Shown piece by piece: positions 20,985 through 31,254 of a DNA stretch of 64,000 nt; position 1 is the stretch's first letter; every line of letters starts with the position of its first letter. The notes below the pieces were generated by a model, which ran no database searches, was not told where the DNA came from, and saw only the letters and a program-made list of their open reading frames with translations. The stretch covers positions 4,834,001 to 4,898,000 of the forward strand of contig BSQZ01000030.1 in the NCBI GenBank assembly GCA_033239005.1, read 5' to 3'. The DNA is from Lamellibrachia satsuma (lineage: Eukaryota > Annelida > Polychaeta > Sabellida > Siboglinidae). The translations under genes were made by a program, and so were the position numbers.

Positions 20985-22340
20985 CACCAAGTGTATCCAA
21001 TGTCATTGGTCATACTGACACCAGGTGTGTCCAGTGTCATTGGTCATACAGACACCAGGTGTGTCCAGTGTCATTGGTCGTACAGACACCAGGTGTGTCC
21101 AGTGTCATTGGTCGTACAGACACCAGGTGTGTCCAGTGTCATTGGTCATGCAGACACCAGGTGTGTCCAGTGTCATTGGTCATACAGACACCAGGTGTGT
21201 CCAGTGTCATTGGTCATACAGACACCAGGTGTGTCCAGTGTCATTGGTCATACAGACACCAGGTGTGTCCAGTGTCATTGGTCATACAGACACCAGGTGT
21301 GTCCAGTGTCATTGGTCATACAGACACCAGGTGTGTCCAGTGTCATTGGTCATACATACACCAGGTGTGTCCAGTGTCATTGGTCGTACAGACACCAGGT
21401 GTGTCCAGTGTCATTGGTCATACAGACACCAGGTGTGTCCAGTGTCATTGGTCGTACATACACCAGGTGTGTCCAGTGTCATTGGTCATACAGACACCAG
21501 GTGTGTCCAGTGTCATTGGTCATACAGACACCAGGTGTGTCCAGTGTCATTGGTCATACAGACACCAGGTGTGTCCAGTGTCATTGGTCATACATACACC
21601 AGGTGTGTCCAGTGTCATTGGTCATGCAGACACCAGGTGTGTCCAGTGTCATTGGTCATACATACACCAGGTGTGTCCAGTGTCATTGGTCATGCAGACA
21701 CCAGGTGTGTCCAGTGTCATTGGTCATACATACACCAGGTGTGTCCAGTGTCATTGGTCATGCAGACACCAGGTGTGTCCAGTGTCATTGGTCATACAGA
21801 CACCAGGTGTGTCCAATGTCATTGGTCATACAGACACCAGGTGTGTTCAGTGTCATTGGTCATACAGACACCAGGTGTATCCAGTGTCATTGGTCATACA
21901 TACACCAGGTGTGTCCAGTGTCATTGGTCATGCAGACACCAGGTGTATCCAGTGTCATTGGTCATACATACACCAGGTGTGTCCAGTGTCATTGGTCATG
22001 CAGACACCAGGTGTGTCCAGTGTCATTGGTCGTACATACACCAGGTGTGTCCAGTGTCATTGGTCATGCAGACACCAGGTGTGTCCAGTGTCATTGGTCA
22101 TACAGACACCAGGTGTGTCCAGTGTCATTGGTCATACATACACCAGGTGTGTCCAGTGTCATTGGTCATGCAGACACCAGGTGTGTCCAGTGTCATTGGT
22201 CATGCAGACACCAGGTGTGTCCAGTGTCATTGGTCATACAGACACCAGGTGTGTCCAGTGTCATTGGTGTGTCCAGTGTCATTGGTCGTACAGACACCAG
22301 GTGTGCCCAATGTCAATGGTCATACAGACAGTCCCGTGTC
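20985..22340. repeat. 34-bp minisatellite, about 39 units (intron 11)
   Basis: Unit gtgtgtccagtgtcattggt plus catacagacaccag. It has no stop in any + frame because 34 bp cycles through all three frames, so three overlapping ORFs of about 490-510 codons appear, one of them running into exon 12. These are not genes. Confidence 0.94.
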
Positions 22341-22347
22341 GCTGCAG

Positions 22348-22443
22348 GTTGTGCTGTACGGACTGGACGACGTGGCTGAGAAAGCCATCATGCTGCTGAA
22401 GGACATCTACACCAACCTGGGCCCACGACTACAGTCGAAGCAG
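22348..22443 (+). CDS. USP9X: USP9X-type deubiquitinase, exon 12
   Basis: 32 codons, phase 0/0: VVLYGLDDVAEKAIMLLKDI then YTNLGPRLQSKQ. The acceptor is gtcgctgcag and the donor gtagcg. The frame stays open upstream through the 34-bp array of intron 11, which makes a long but spurious ORF. Confidence 0.95.
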
Positions 22444-22624
22444 GTAGCGTCATGCAAGCATGCACACACGCACACATGCATATACCCATGCTCGCATGCA
22501 CACACATGCACTACACAAAATAAACTTATTTACATTGCTGGAACATCTGTCTCTCAGCAACAGTGAAACTCCGTGACTTTCATTTCTGCTGTTCTCATAA
22601 TGTTAAGTCAGCTTATGCCTACAC

Positions 22625-24692
22625 AGTGAGGACAGTGTGAGTTAGTGGCAACACATCTACACAGGGTGTCAGTGAGGACAGTGTGAATTGTGTAGATATA
22701 TAAGTGTTGCCACCAACTCACACTGTCCTCACTGACACCCTATGTAGATATATAAGAGTTGCCACCAACTCATACTGTCCTCACTGACACCCTGTGTAGA
22801 TATATGTGTTGCCACCAACTCACACTGTCCTCACAGACACCCTGTGTAGATATATAAGTGTTGCCACCAACTCACACTGTCCTCACTGACACCCTGTGTA
22901 GATATATAAGAGTTGCCACCAACTCACACTGTCCTCACTGACACCCTGTGTAGATATATAAGAGTTCCCACCAACTCACACGGTCTTCACTGACACCCTA
23001 TGTAGATATATAAGAGTTGCCACCAACTCACACTGTCCTCACAGACACCCTGTGTAGATATATAAGAGTTGCCACCAACTCACACTGTCCTCACAGACAC
23101 CCTGTGTAGATATATAAGTGTTGCCACCAACTCACACTGTCCTCACAGACACCCTGTGTAGATATATAAGTGTTGCCACCAACTCACACTGTCCTCGCAG
23201 ACACCCTGTGTAGATATATAAGTGTTGCCACCAACTCACACTGTCCTCGCAGACACCCTGTGTAGATATATAAGTGTTGCCACCAACTCACACTGTCCTC
23301 GCAGACACCCTGTGTAGATATATAAGTGTTGCCACCAACTCACACTGTCCTCGCAGACACCCTGTGTAGATATATAAGTGTTGCCACCAACTCACACTGT
23401 CCTCGCAGACACCCTGTGTAGATATATGTGTTGCCACCAACTCACACTGTCCTCGCAGACACCCTGTGTAGATATATAAGTCTTGCCACCAACTCACACT
23501 GTCCTCACAGACACCCTGTGTAGATATATAAGTGTTGCCACCAACTCACACTGTCCTCGCAGACACCCTGTGTAGATATATAAGTGTTGCCACCAACTCA
23601 CTGTCCTCACTGACACCCTGTGTAGATATATAAGTGTTGCCACCAACTCACTGTCCTCACTGACACCCTGTGTAGACATATAAGTGTTGCCACCAACTCA
23701 CTGTCCTCACTGACACCCTGTGTAGACATATAAGTGTTGCCACCAACTCACTGTCCTCACTGACACCCTGTGTAGACATATAAGTGTTGCCACCAACTCA
23801 CTGTCCTCACTGACACCCTGTGTAGATATATAAGTGTTGCCACCAACTCACACTGTCCTCACTGACACCCTGTGTAGATATATAAGTGTTGCCACCAACT
23901 CACTGTCCTCACTGACACCCTGTGTAGATATATAAGTGTTGCCACCAACTCACACTGTCCTCACTGACACCCTGTGTAGATATATAAGTGTTGCCACCAA
24001 CTCACACTGTCCTCACAGACACCCTGTGTAGATATATAAGTGTTGCCACCAACTCACACTGTCCTCACAGACACCCTGTGTAGATATATAAGTGTTGCCA
24101 CCAACTCACACTGTCCTCACTGACACCCTGTGTAGATATATAAGTGTTGCCACCAACTCACACTGTCCTCACAGACACCCTGTGTAGATATATAAGTGTT
24201 GCCACCAACTCACACTGTCCTCACAGACACCCTGTGTAGATATATAAGTCTTGCCACCAACTCACACTGTCCTCACTGACACCCTGTGTAGATATATAAG
24301 TGTTGCCACCAACTCACACTGTCCTCACAGACACCCTGTGTAGATATATAAGTCTTGCCACCAACTCACACTGTCCTCACAGACACCCTGTGTAGATATA
24401 TAAGTCTTGCCACCAACTCACACTGTCCTCACTGACACCCTGTGTAGATATATAAGTGTTGCCACCAACTCACACTGTCCTCACAGACACCCTGTGTAGA
24501 TATATAAGTCTTGCCACCAACTCACACTGTCCTCACAGACACCCTGTGTAGATATATAAGTCTTGCCACCAACTCACACTGTCCTCACAGACACCCTGTG
24601 TAGATATATAAGTCTTGCCACCAACTCACACTGTCCTCACAGACACCCTGTGTAGATATATAAGTCTTGCCACACTTTTGTGGCAAGACTTG
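22625..24692. repeat. 52-bp minisatellite, about 39 units, with inverted ends (intron 12)
   Basis: Unit tgttgccaccaactcacact plus gtcctcacagacaccctgtg and tagatatataag. The left edge (22625-22690) is an inverted copy of the unit, and the right edge (24662-24692) folds into a 12-bp stem aagtcttgccac with a short loop. So the array is bounded by snap-back structures on both sides. Confidence 0.92.
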
Positions 24693-24785
24693 TGCATCTC
24701 ATAAGGAAGCTATGTACTAGCCATGTTAGTTTTGAAGGACGTATTCAACCAGAACATAAGTTGTGGGATTAGTCCACCAATAGAC

Positions 24786-24985
24786 CAGGTAGTTTCACCT
24801 GTCTCAGTCACAGGTAGTTTCACCTGCCTCAGTCACAGGTAGTTTCACCTGTCTCAGTCACACTATGTGTCCATTGGTGGTATCCACGGTGTCCGAGGTA
24901 TTCATGTGACCATTGATGGTATCCACGGTGTCTGTGGTATCCATTTGTCCATTGGTGGTATCCATATGTCCTATCAATAGACAGT
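24786..24985. repeat. Two short tandem repeats (intron 12)
   Basis: Three 25-bp units of caggtagtttcacctgtctc at 24786-24860, then about 4 units built on tgtccattggtggtatccac. It ends about 40 bp before the exon 13 acceptor. Confidence 0.8.
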
Positions 24986-25021
24986 GTTGGTCACCAACTG
25001 TTGATGTATTTCTGTCACCAG

Positions 25022-25233
25022 GTGGCAATCCATGAGGACTTGCTGCAGTATTGCATGGATCGACTGAAGGCGTCGTACGACACTGTGTCCGCCCTGGACC
25101 GGGACAAGGACAGTATGAACCGGATCTACCAGGAGGCATCCCGCATGATCCGGGTGATGACCGTGCTGCACGAGTACGTCGCGGAGTGTGACGACGCACA
25201 CGGGGAGGAGCGCGCCATCCTCCCTCTTGGACG
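25022..25233 (+). CDS. USP9X: USP9X-type deubiquitinase, exon 13
   Basis: 70 codons plus 2 nt, phase 0 in and 2 out: [20 protein letters not shown] through EERAILPLG, with Arg split across the intron. The acceptor is tctgtcaccag and the donor gtcagt. It is one of the larger, GC-richer exons; the following intron is only 139 bp. Confidence 0.95.
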
Positions 25234-25372
25234 GTCAGTCAATGTCTGTCTCTCTTTCTGTCTGTCCGTCCGTCTGTCTGTATGGCTTCATAAATTATTG
25301 TGAAATCTTAAACTTCAGTATGCATTTAGAAAAGGTATGTCACAATGCGTTGTTACTTCTTGTGCCTAACAG

Positions 25373-25501
25373 TGCCTGTAGGGGGAAGCACTTGACACTG
25401 CTAGTTCGCTTCCCAAACCAAGGCCGCCAGGTGGAAGACATTGACATCTGGTCCCACACAAACGAATCAATAGGATCAGTGCGACGACAGATCATGCACA
25501 G
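25373..25501 (+). CDS. USP9X: USP9X-type deubiquitinase, exon 14 (ubiquitin-like segment)
   Basis: Completes Arg, then 42 codons plus 2 nt, phase 2/2: ACRGKHLTLLVRFPNQGRQV then EDIDIWSHTNESIGSVRRQI. This matches the start of the USP9X ubiquitin-like domain. The acceptor is cctaacag and the donor gtaatc, which is the seed of a 23-bp donor array downstream. Confidence 0.95.
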
Positions 25502-25700
25502 GTAATCACATAGATCACTCTGAGGTAATCATGTAGATCACTCTGAGGTAATCGCATTGATCACTCTGGGGTAATCGCATTGATCACTGAAGTAATCACA
25601 TTGATCACTCTGGGGTAATCGCATTGATCATTCTGAGGTAATCGCATTGATCACTCTGAGGTAATCACAATTGTGATAGCTGATTACTGAGATAATCGCA
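25502..25700. repeat. 23-bp donor array from exon 14
   Basis: The first intron bases gtaatcacatagatcactct start a unit of about 23 bp repeated some 8 times. Units are joined as gag|gtaatc, like the real cag|gtaatc donor at 25502. A moderate number of decoy donors; units drift to the right. Confidence 0.85.
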
Positions 25701-25783
25701 GATTTAGTAATAAAGGTTAATTGTATTGTTGAGCTGGGATGTATCTAAAAGTGGTGGTTACATTTTCGTGTAAGAATGATAAC

Positions 25784-25929
25784 AAATGGCCTAACTACAG
25801 GCTGATGTGTTGGTTTGTGGTGACATGACAGTGTCATGTGTACATAGTGACACTGCGTCATGTCACTGTGTACACATGACACTGTCATGTCACCACGAAC
25901 CAACACATCAGCCTGTAGTTAGACCATTT
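25784..25929. repeat. 146-bp near-perfect inverted repeat (intron 14)
   Basis: The two arms of about 69 bp run from aaatggcctaactacaggct inward and mirror to agcctgtagttagaccattt, with an ~8-nt loop around ctgcgtca at 25855. I count three mismatches, all transitions. Tandem cagtgacatgac units follow to 26046. It could form a cruciform or an RNA hairpin in the pre-mRNA. Confidence 0.9.
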
Positions 25930-26080
25930 ATTATTAGTGTCATGTGTACACAGTGACATGACACAGTGTCATGTATGCACAGTGACATGACAGTGTTGTG
26001 TGTACACAGTGACATGACCCAGTGTCACATGTACACAGTGACATGACGACTGACTAACTGACCGTCCGTGTGTTATCCAG

Positions 26081-26192
26081 GGTCAAGGCCAACAACAGTA
26101 ACCTCAAAGTTGACCTCTACGTTAACGGCGAACTACTTGACCAGACTGATGACCGCAAGCTCATCTCACAGCTGGCCATCCGCGACAAAACG
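26081..26192 (+). CDS. USP9X: USP9X-type deubiquitinase, exon 15 (ubiquitin-like segment)
   Basis: 1 nt plus 37 codons, phase 2 in and 0 out: VKANNSNLKVDLYVNGELLD then QTDDRKLISQLAIRDKT. It continues the ubiquitin-like domain. The acceptor is ttatccag and the donor gtcagt. The next intron holds the younger CR1-like element. Confidence 0.95.
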
Positions 26193-26208
26193 GTCAGTGA
26201 CAAGGTCT

Positions 26209-27010
26209 TGTGTGTCAACATGTAGTGTGATAATAACCCCCTCAGCCCTGCAGAAGTTCTAATGTACTGTTTGTCAACATGTAGTGTGATAATAACCCCC
26301 TGCAGCCTCGCATAAGTTCTAACGTACTGTTTGTCAACATGTAGTGTGATAATAACCCCCTGCAGCCCTGCATAAGTTCTAATGTACTGTTTGTCAACAT
26401 GTAGTGTGATAATAACCCCCTGCAGCCTCGCATAAGTTCTAATGTACTGTTTGTCAACATGTAGTGTGATAATAACCCCCTGCAGCCTCGCATAAGTTCT
26501 AATGTACTGTTTGTCAACATGTAGTGTGATAATAACCCCCTGCAGCCCCGCATAAGTTCTAATGTACTGTTTGTCAACATGTAGTGTGATAATAACCCCC
26601 TGCAGCCTTGCATAAGTTCTAATGTACTGTTTGTCAACATGTAGTGTGATAATAACCCCCTTCAGCCTCGCATAAGTTCTAATGTACTGTTTGTCAACAT
26701 GTAGTGTGATAATAACCCCTGCAGCCCTGCATAAGTTCTAATGTACTGTTTGTCAACATGTAGTGTGATAATAACCCCCTGCAGCCCCGCATAAGTTCTA
26801 ATGTACTGTTTGTCAACATGTAGTGTGATAATAACCCCCTGCAGCCCCGCATAAGTTCTAATGTACTGTTTGTCAACATGTAGTGTGATAATAACCCCCT
26901 GCAGCCCCGCATATGTTCTAATGTACTGTTTGTCAACATGTAGTGTGATAATAACCCCCTGCAGCCCCGCATAAGTTCTAATGTACTGTTTGTCAACATG
27001 TAGTGTGATA
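26209..27010. repeat. 60-bp minisatellite, left part (intron 15)
   Basis: About 13 units of tgtttgtcaacatgtagtgt plus gataataaccccctgcagcc and ccgcataagttctaatgtac. It is interrupted by the CR1-like element at 27008 and resumes at about 30384 with the same unit and phase, so the element inserted into an existing array. Confidence 0.94.
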
Positions 27011-27460
27011 GAGGCGATAACTGAGAGGGTAAAAAACATCGTAGGCTCGGGTAAGGGTGGATCTGTTTTAGTACACGTAGGGACAAATAACGTAGAGAGG
27101 GAGGGTACAACTGCCATAGTTAGGAAATATAGGCAGTTGGTCAGAACACTAAAACAGACGCGGGTTGAGCAGGTAATACTGTCAGGGATTTTACCTGTAA
27201 TGGGCAGGAGGGGTCACAAATATCGAAATTGTCGGGGGATGGCAATTAACATGTTAGTCAAGAGGCTGTGTAGGGAAGAGGAAGTTGGATTTGTGGATTT
27301 ATGGGGAAGTTTTGTTGGGAGGGCTGATATGTACATGAAGGATGGGCTTCATTTAAGTGGAAAGGGGGCGGCAGTATTCGCGGACAAACTTTCAGCAGCA
27401 GTAGATAGCGACTTGGGTACAATGACAAATATTTTTGGAAGTAAACATTCTTTAAACTAG
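27008..27460 (+). CDS. CR1-like ORF1 C-terminal part (SGNH esterase)
   Basis: 5'-truncated open frame from IEAITERVKNIVGSGKGGSV; it continues upstream only into array sequence, so the ATG at 26981 is not the element's own. SGNH block III HVGTNN and block V DGLHLSGKG are present, and the block I serine is absent because of the truncation. Ends at the TAG at 27458-27460 after GSKHSLN, and overlaps the ORF2 frame by 16 nt. Confidence 0.85.
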   Translation: MEAITERVKNIVGSGKGGSVLVHVGTNNVEREGTTAIVRKYRQLVRTLKQTRVEQVILSGILPVMGRRGHKYRNCRGMAINMLVKRLCREEEVGFVDLWGSFVGRADMYMKDGLHLSGKGAAVFADKLSAAVDSDLGTMTNIFGSKHSLN

Positions 27461-27462
27461 AA

Positions 27463-30285
27463 GTGCAGGGGGGTTACCTAGAGGTGTCTCAAGCAGAACA
27501 AGAGGCCACTAGCACAGATAAACCAATATCAAATCATCCGAAAAACATCTCTGAAAAAGGTTATATATGCGTATGTTTAAATGCAAGGAGCATAGTAAAT
27601 AAGAAAAACGAATTAAACAGTATGGTAGAAGATATTGACCCTCACATAATTGGTATAACTGAATCATGGGCCAACATAGATCGAATAGGAAGAAGGGGCG
27701 GGGGAGTTATTTTATATGTTAAAGAATCTATTCAGGCTTATGAAATAAAACTAGAAAGGGAAGCAGATTGCGATGAAGCTGTTTGGTGCAAAATTGTTTC
27801 AGGAAATTCAAAATTAACTATTGGATTAGTTTACCGCAGTCCAAACATAAACGAAGAGGACAACACAAAAATAAAAAACGCTATAAAGGAAGTTAGTAAA
27901 GGGGAATGTATCATAATGGGAGATTTTAACCATGGACACATACAATGGAATTCTCTAGAGAGCACAGGGATTGAGGATCAACAATTTCTATGTTTAATCC
28001 AGGATAGCTTTCTTACTCAGCACGTACTAGAACCAACCAGGGGAGAAAATGTATTAGATATAGTTTTGTCATCACAAAAAGAATTAGTGGACAATGTAAA
28101 AATATTTGAACCATTGGGTAATAGTGACCATAATCAAATACATTTTGACATCAATGTAAAATCAGAAAGTAAAAATAAGAAAGCGTACAAGAGAAACTTC
28201 CACAAAGGTAACTACAAAGATATGAGAAAATACTTAGCAAAGCTAGATTGGAATAACATGCTGATGAATAAGACCGCAATTGAATGTTGGAATATTCTAA
28301 AATATGAAATTGAGAGTATCATCGATAAATTTGTTCCCTTCCAAAAACAAGGAAAACGGTGTAGAGAGAAACACTTGTCAAAAGAGGCAATTAGGAAAAT
28401 AATGCTAAAACAAACTATGTGGAGGGTTTATAGGCGTACCAGAAAGGAAGAAGACTATGCAAAATACAAAGAGGCACTTTATGCAGCTACAACTGAAATC
28501 AGACAATCTAAAAGAAGCTATGAGCAAAAACTGGCATGTAACATAAAAAATGACAGCAAGAGTTTTTATGCATATGTCAGGAGTAAACAAAACGTACAAG
28601 ACAAGGTTGGACCTCTAGAAGACAGTGCTGGAAATATAATATCACAGGGGTTTTTAATGGCGGAAGACCTAAATGGTTACTTCAGTTCAGTGTTTACCAA
28701 AGAAGATATTAGTTCATTACCAGTTGCTGATGCTAAATTTCAGGGGGCTAAATCTGACTATTTAGGACCGTTAGTTGTAACTCCAGAATTGGTAGCTGAG
28801 AAAATAAAGGCAATGAAGGATAACAAATCACCGGGAGTGGATGGGATTCCTCCAAAATTACTAATGGAAACAGTAGAACAAATCAGTATACCACTTGCAA
28901 GAGTATTCAACTTGTCATTAAAAGAGGGAGTTGTTCCGTTTGAATGGAAAGAAGCAAACATCATACCATTATTTAAAAAGGGTTCGAGAAATAAGTCAGA
29001 GAATTACAGACCAGTGAGTTTAACGTCAGTGATTTGTAAATTTTTAGAAAGGTTAATTAAAGACCATATGGTGGACTTCCTCGTTAAGCATAAATTATTA
29101 AATTCATCTCAACATGGATTCCTTAAAGCGAGGTCATGCTTAACAAATATGTTATGTTTTTTGGAAGAAATCACTAAGTGGATAGACGTGGGATCGCCAG
29201 TAGATATTATCTACTTAGATTTTCAGAAAGCTTTTGACAAAGTGCCACATCAAAGATTACTACTCAAATTAAAAGCCCATGGTATCGGGGATAGCATAAC
29301 TGACTGGATAGAACAATGGCTGACTGACAGAAGACAACGAGTTGTAGTAGATGGAGAAGTTTCAAATTGGAAATCGGTTTTGAGTGGGGTACCTCAAGGA
29401 TCAGTATTAGGACCTATATTATTCTTAATTTATATCAATGACTTGGACGACAGTATAACAAGTAACGTACTGAAATTTGCGGATGACACAAAACTGTTTA
29501 GAAAGGTTAATACTGATGGTGATAAACAACATTTACAAAACGATCTAGACAGATTAGTGAAATGGTCTGAGAAACGGCAGATGCTGTTCAATTTGGGGAA
29601 GTGTAAATGCCTACATACAGGACATGGGAACTTGAATGTAAACTATAAAATGGGAGATACTGTTCTGGGTACTACTGTAAAAGAAAAGGACTTAGGAGTT
29701 ACAATAAGCGCTGATATGAAAGTTTCAGAGCAGTGTGGTATTGCAGCTTCAAAGGGTAATCAAATTCTTGGATTGATTAGAAGAAACATAACATACAAGG
29801 GAGAAAAGTTAATTATACCTCTTTATAAAGCAATAGTTAGACCTCATTTAGAATACTGTATACAAGCATGGAGACCATATCGTAAGAAGGATATAGATAC
29901 GCTTGAACGCATACAAAGGAGAGCAACTAAAATGATTCCAGAACTTAGAGACCTTAGTTATGAAGAACGCCTGCAAGAATGTGGTTTAACAACTCTAGAG
30001 ACAAGGAGGTTAAGAGGAGATCAGATTGAAGTTTTTAAGATATTGAATGGGTATGAAAATATTGATAGAAATATGTTTTTCTCACTCAAGAAGGATAGCA
30101 GAACTAGAGGACATGAGGTAAAATTAGTAAAGGATCAATGTAGATTGGACATCAGGAAGCACTCGTTCTCACAGAGGACAATAAATGAATGGAACAAATT
30201 GTCTACAGATTGTGTAACTGCTAGCAGCGTGAATATGTTTAAAAACAAGGTTGACACATATCTCAGGAGGGCGGGTTATAAGTAG
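27463..30285 (+). CDS. CR1-like ORF2, endonuclease-reverse transcriptase
   Basis: Open for 940 codons from GTG; the frame itself is open from 27445, and the first ATG (27622) would cut off the endonuclease start. APE endonuclease: CVCLNARSIVNKKNEL, GITESWAN, VYRSPN, GDFNHGHIQW, LGNSDHNQIHFD. Reverse transcriptase: NYRPVSLTSV, VDIIYLDFQKAFDKVPH, SGVPQGSVLGPILFLIYIND, FADD at 29476-29487. C-terminal region to KVDTYLRRAGYK. Compared with copy 1 it lacks 17 residues (ITDAELGLTGYIMFRKD) between NID and RIGRR, an in-frame 51-bp loss inside the endonuclease, so activity is doubtful although the frame is intact. Confidence 0.93.
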   Translation: MQGGYLEVSQAEQEATSTDKPISNHPKNISEKGYICVCLNARSIVNKKNELNSMVEDIDPHIIGITESWANIDRIGRRGGGVILYVKESIQAYEIKLEREADCDEAVWCKIVSGNSKLTIGLVYRSPNINEEDNTKIKNAIKEVSKGECIIMGDFNHGHIQWNSLESTGIEDQQFLCLIQDSFLTQHVLEPTRGENVLDIVLSSQKELVDNVKIFEPLGNSDHNQIHFDINVKSESKNKKAYKRNFHKGNYKDMRKYLAKLDWNNMLMNKTAIECWNILKYEIESIIDKFVPFQKQGKRCREKHLSKEAIRKIMLKQTMWRVYRRTRKEEDYAKYKEALYAATTEIRQSKRSYEQKLACNIKNDSKSFYAYVRSKQNVQDKVGPLEDSAGNIISQGFLMAEDLNGYFSSVFTKEDISSLPVADAKFQGAKSDYLGPLVVTPELVAEKIKAMKDNKSPGVDGIPPKLLMETVEQISIPLARVFNLSLKEGVVPFEWKEANIIPLFKKGSRNKSENYRPVSLTSVICKFLERLIKDHMVDFLVKHKLLNSSQHGFLKARSCLTNMLCFLEEITKWIDVGSPVDIIYLDFQKAFDKVPHQRLLLKLKAHGIGDSITDWIEQWLTDRRQRVVVDGEVSNWKSVLSGVPQGSVLGPILFLIYINDLDDSITSNVLKFADDTKLFRKVNTDGDKQHLQNDLDRLVKWSEKRQMLFNLGKCKCLHTGHGNLNVNYKMGDTVLGTTVKEKDLGVTISADMKVSEQCGIAASKGNQILGLIRRNITYKGEKLIIPLYKAIVRPHLEYCIQAWRPYRKKDIDTLERIQRRATKMIPELRDLSYEERLQECGLTTLETRRLRGDQIEVFKILNGYENIDRNMFFSLKKDSRTRGHEVKLVKDQCRLDIRKHSFSQRTINEWNKLSTDCVTASSVNMFKNKVDTYLRRAGYK

Positions 30286-30383
30286 GTGAACATTGTTGGA
30301 CTCTCGATAAGCCAATGGCTTCCTTGTCCACTTGCCATCTGGGCCTTTGGCGTGGATGGCAAATCTTGTTAAATCTTGTTAAA

Positions 30384-30792
30384 TAACCCCCTGCAGCCCT
30401 GCATAAGTTCTAATGTACTGTTTGTCAACATGTAGTGTGATAATAACCCCCTTCAGCCTCGCATAAGTTCTAATGTACTGTTTGTCAACATGTAGTGTGA
30501 TAATAACCCCCTGCAGCCCTGCATAAGTTCTAATGTACTGTTTGTCAACATGTAGTGTGATAATAACCCCCTGCAGCCCCGCATAAGTTGTAATGTACTG
30601 TTTGTCAACATGTAGTGTGATAATAACCCCCTGCAGCCCAGCATAAGTTCTAATGTACTGTTTGTCAACATGTAGTGTGATAATAACCCCCTTCAGCCTC
30701 GCATAAGTTCTAATGTACTGTTTGTCAACATGTAGTGTGATAATAACCCACTGCAGCCCCGCATAAGTTCTAATGTACTGTTTGTCAACATT
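30384..30792. repeat. 60-bp minisatellite, right part (intron 15)
   Basis: About 7 further units of the array interrupted at 27010. Variants (cttcagcctcg, ctgcagccccg) are the same set seen on the left side. Confidence 0.94.
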
Positions 30793-30794
30793 CA

Positions 30795-31115
30795 GGGTGT
30801 AGTAACACCAGGTGATGTGTTGACAGTCCAATGACACCAGGTGGTGTGTTGACAGTCCAATGACACCGGGTGTTGTGTTGACAGTCCAGTGACACTGGGT
30901 GTTATGTTGACAGTCCAGTAACACTCGGTGTTGTGTTGACAGTCCAGTGACACTGGGTGTTGTGTTGACAGTCCAGTAACACTCGGTGTTGTGTTGACAG
31001 TCCAGTAACACTTGGTGTTGTGTTGACAGTCCAGTGACACCAGGTGTGGTGTTGATGGGTCCAGTGACATTGGGTGTTGTGTTGACAGACCTGTAACACT
31101 GAGTGTTGTGTTTCA
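30795..31115. repeat. 29-bp minisatellite up to the exon 16 acceptor
   Basis: About 11 units of ttgtgttgacagtccagtga plus cactgggtg. The last one ends gtgttgtgtttcag, the real acceptor. The units contain gacag and ccag but do not copy exon sequence. Confidence 0.87.
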
Positions 31116-31116
31116 G

Positions 31117-31254
31117 TTGATCACGGCCAAGTTGAGCCAGGTCGGCTCTAACATGCCGTCGAGTCCTGACAGTAGCTCTGACAGTTCCACTGGCTCTCCC
31201 CACCACATCTATGATGGCCCCAACATAGAGGCTGAGAACTGTCTGCCAGGAGTG
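31117..31254 (+). CDS. USP9X: USP9X-type deubiquitinase, exon 16
   Basis: 46 codons, phase 0/0: [10 protein letters not shown] ends the ubiquitin-like domain. A conserved low-complexity linker follows ([18 protein letters not shown]), then [11 protein letters not shown]. The acceptor is tgtttcag and the donor gtgagt. The exon end and donor seed a 69-bp array. Confidence 0.95.

Larger units (their letters stand above)
27008..30384 (+). mobile_element. CR1-like non-LTR retrotransposon, young copy 2
   Basis: Inserted in the 60-bp array, 5'-truncated within ORF1. It has a partial ORF1, an open ORF2 and a 3' UTR ending in tandem aaatcttgtt. Left junction gtgata/gaggcg and right junction ttgttaaat/aacccc show no clear target duplication, only 1-3 nt of shared sequence, as is usual for CR1 elements. 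Close identity with copy 1 over the whole length marks a recently active family. Confidence 0.95.

Noticed and set aside
24858..25201. Minus-strand ORFs over exon 13 (113 and 75 codons)
   Set aside because: Shadow of the + strand USP9X exon; no motif and no conservation expected on that strand.
26981..27460. ORF with an ATG at 26981 taken as a complete small SGNH hydrolase gene
   Set aside because: The ATG and first residues (MYCLSTCSV) come from the 60-bp array. The rest is the truncated ORF1 of a CR1-like element; the identical segment lies at 14815-15200 in copy 1.
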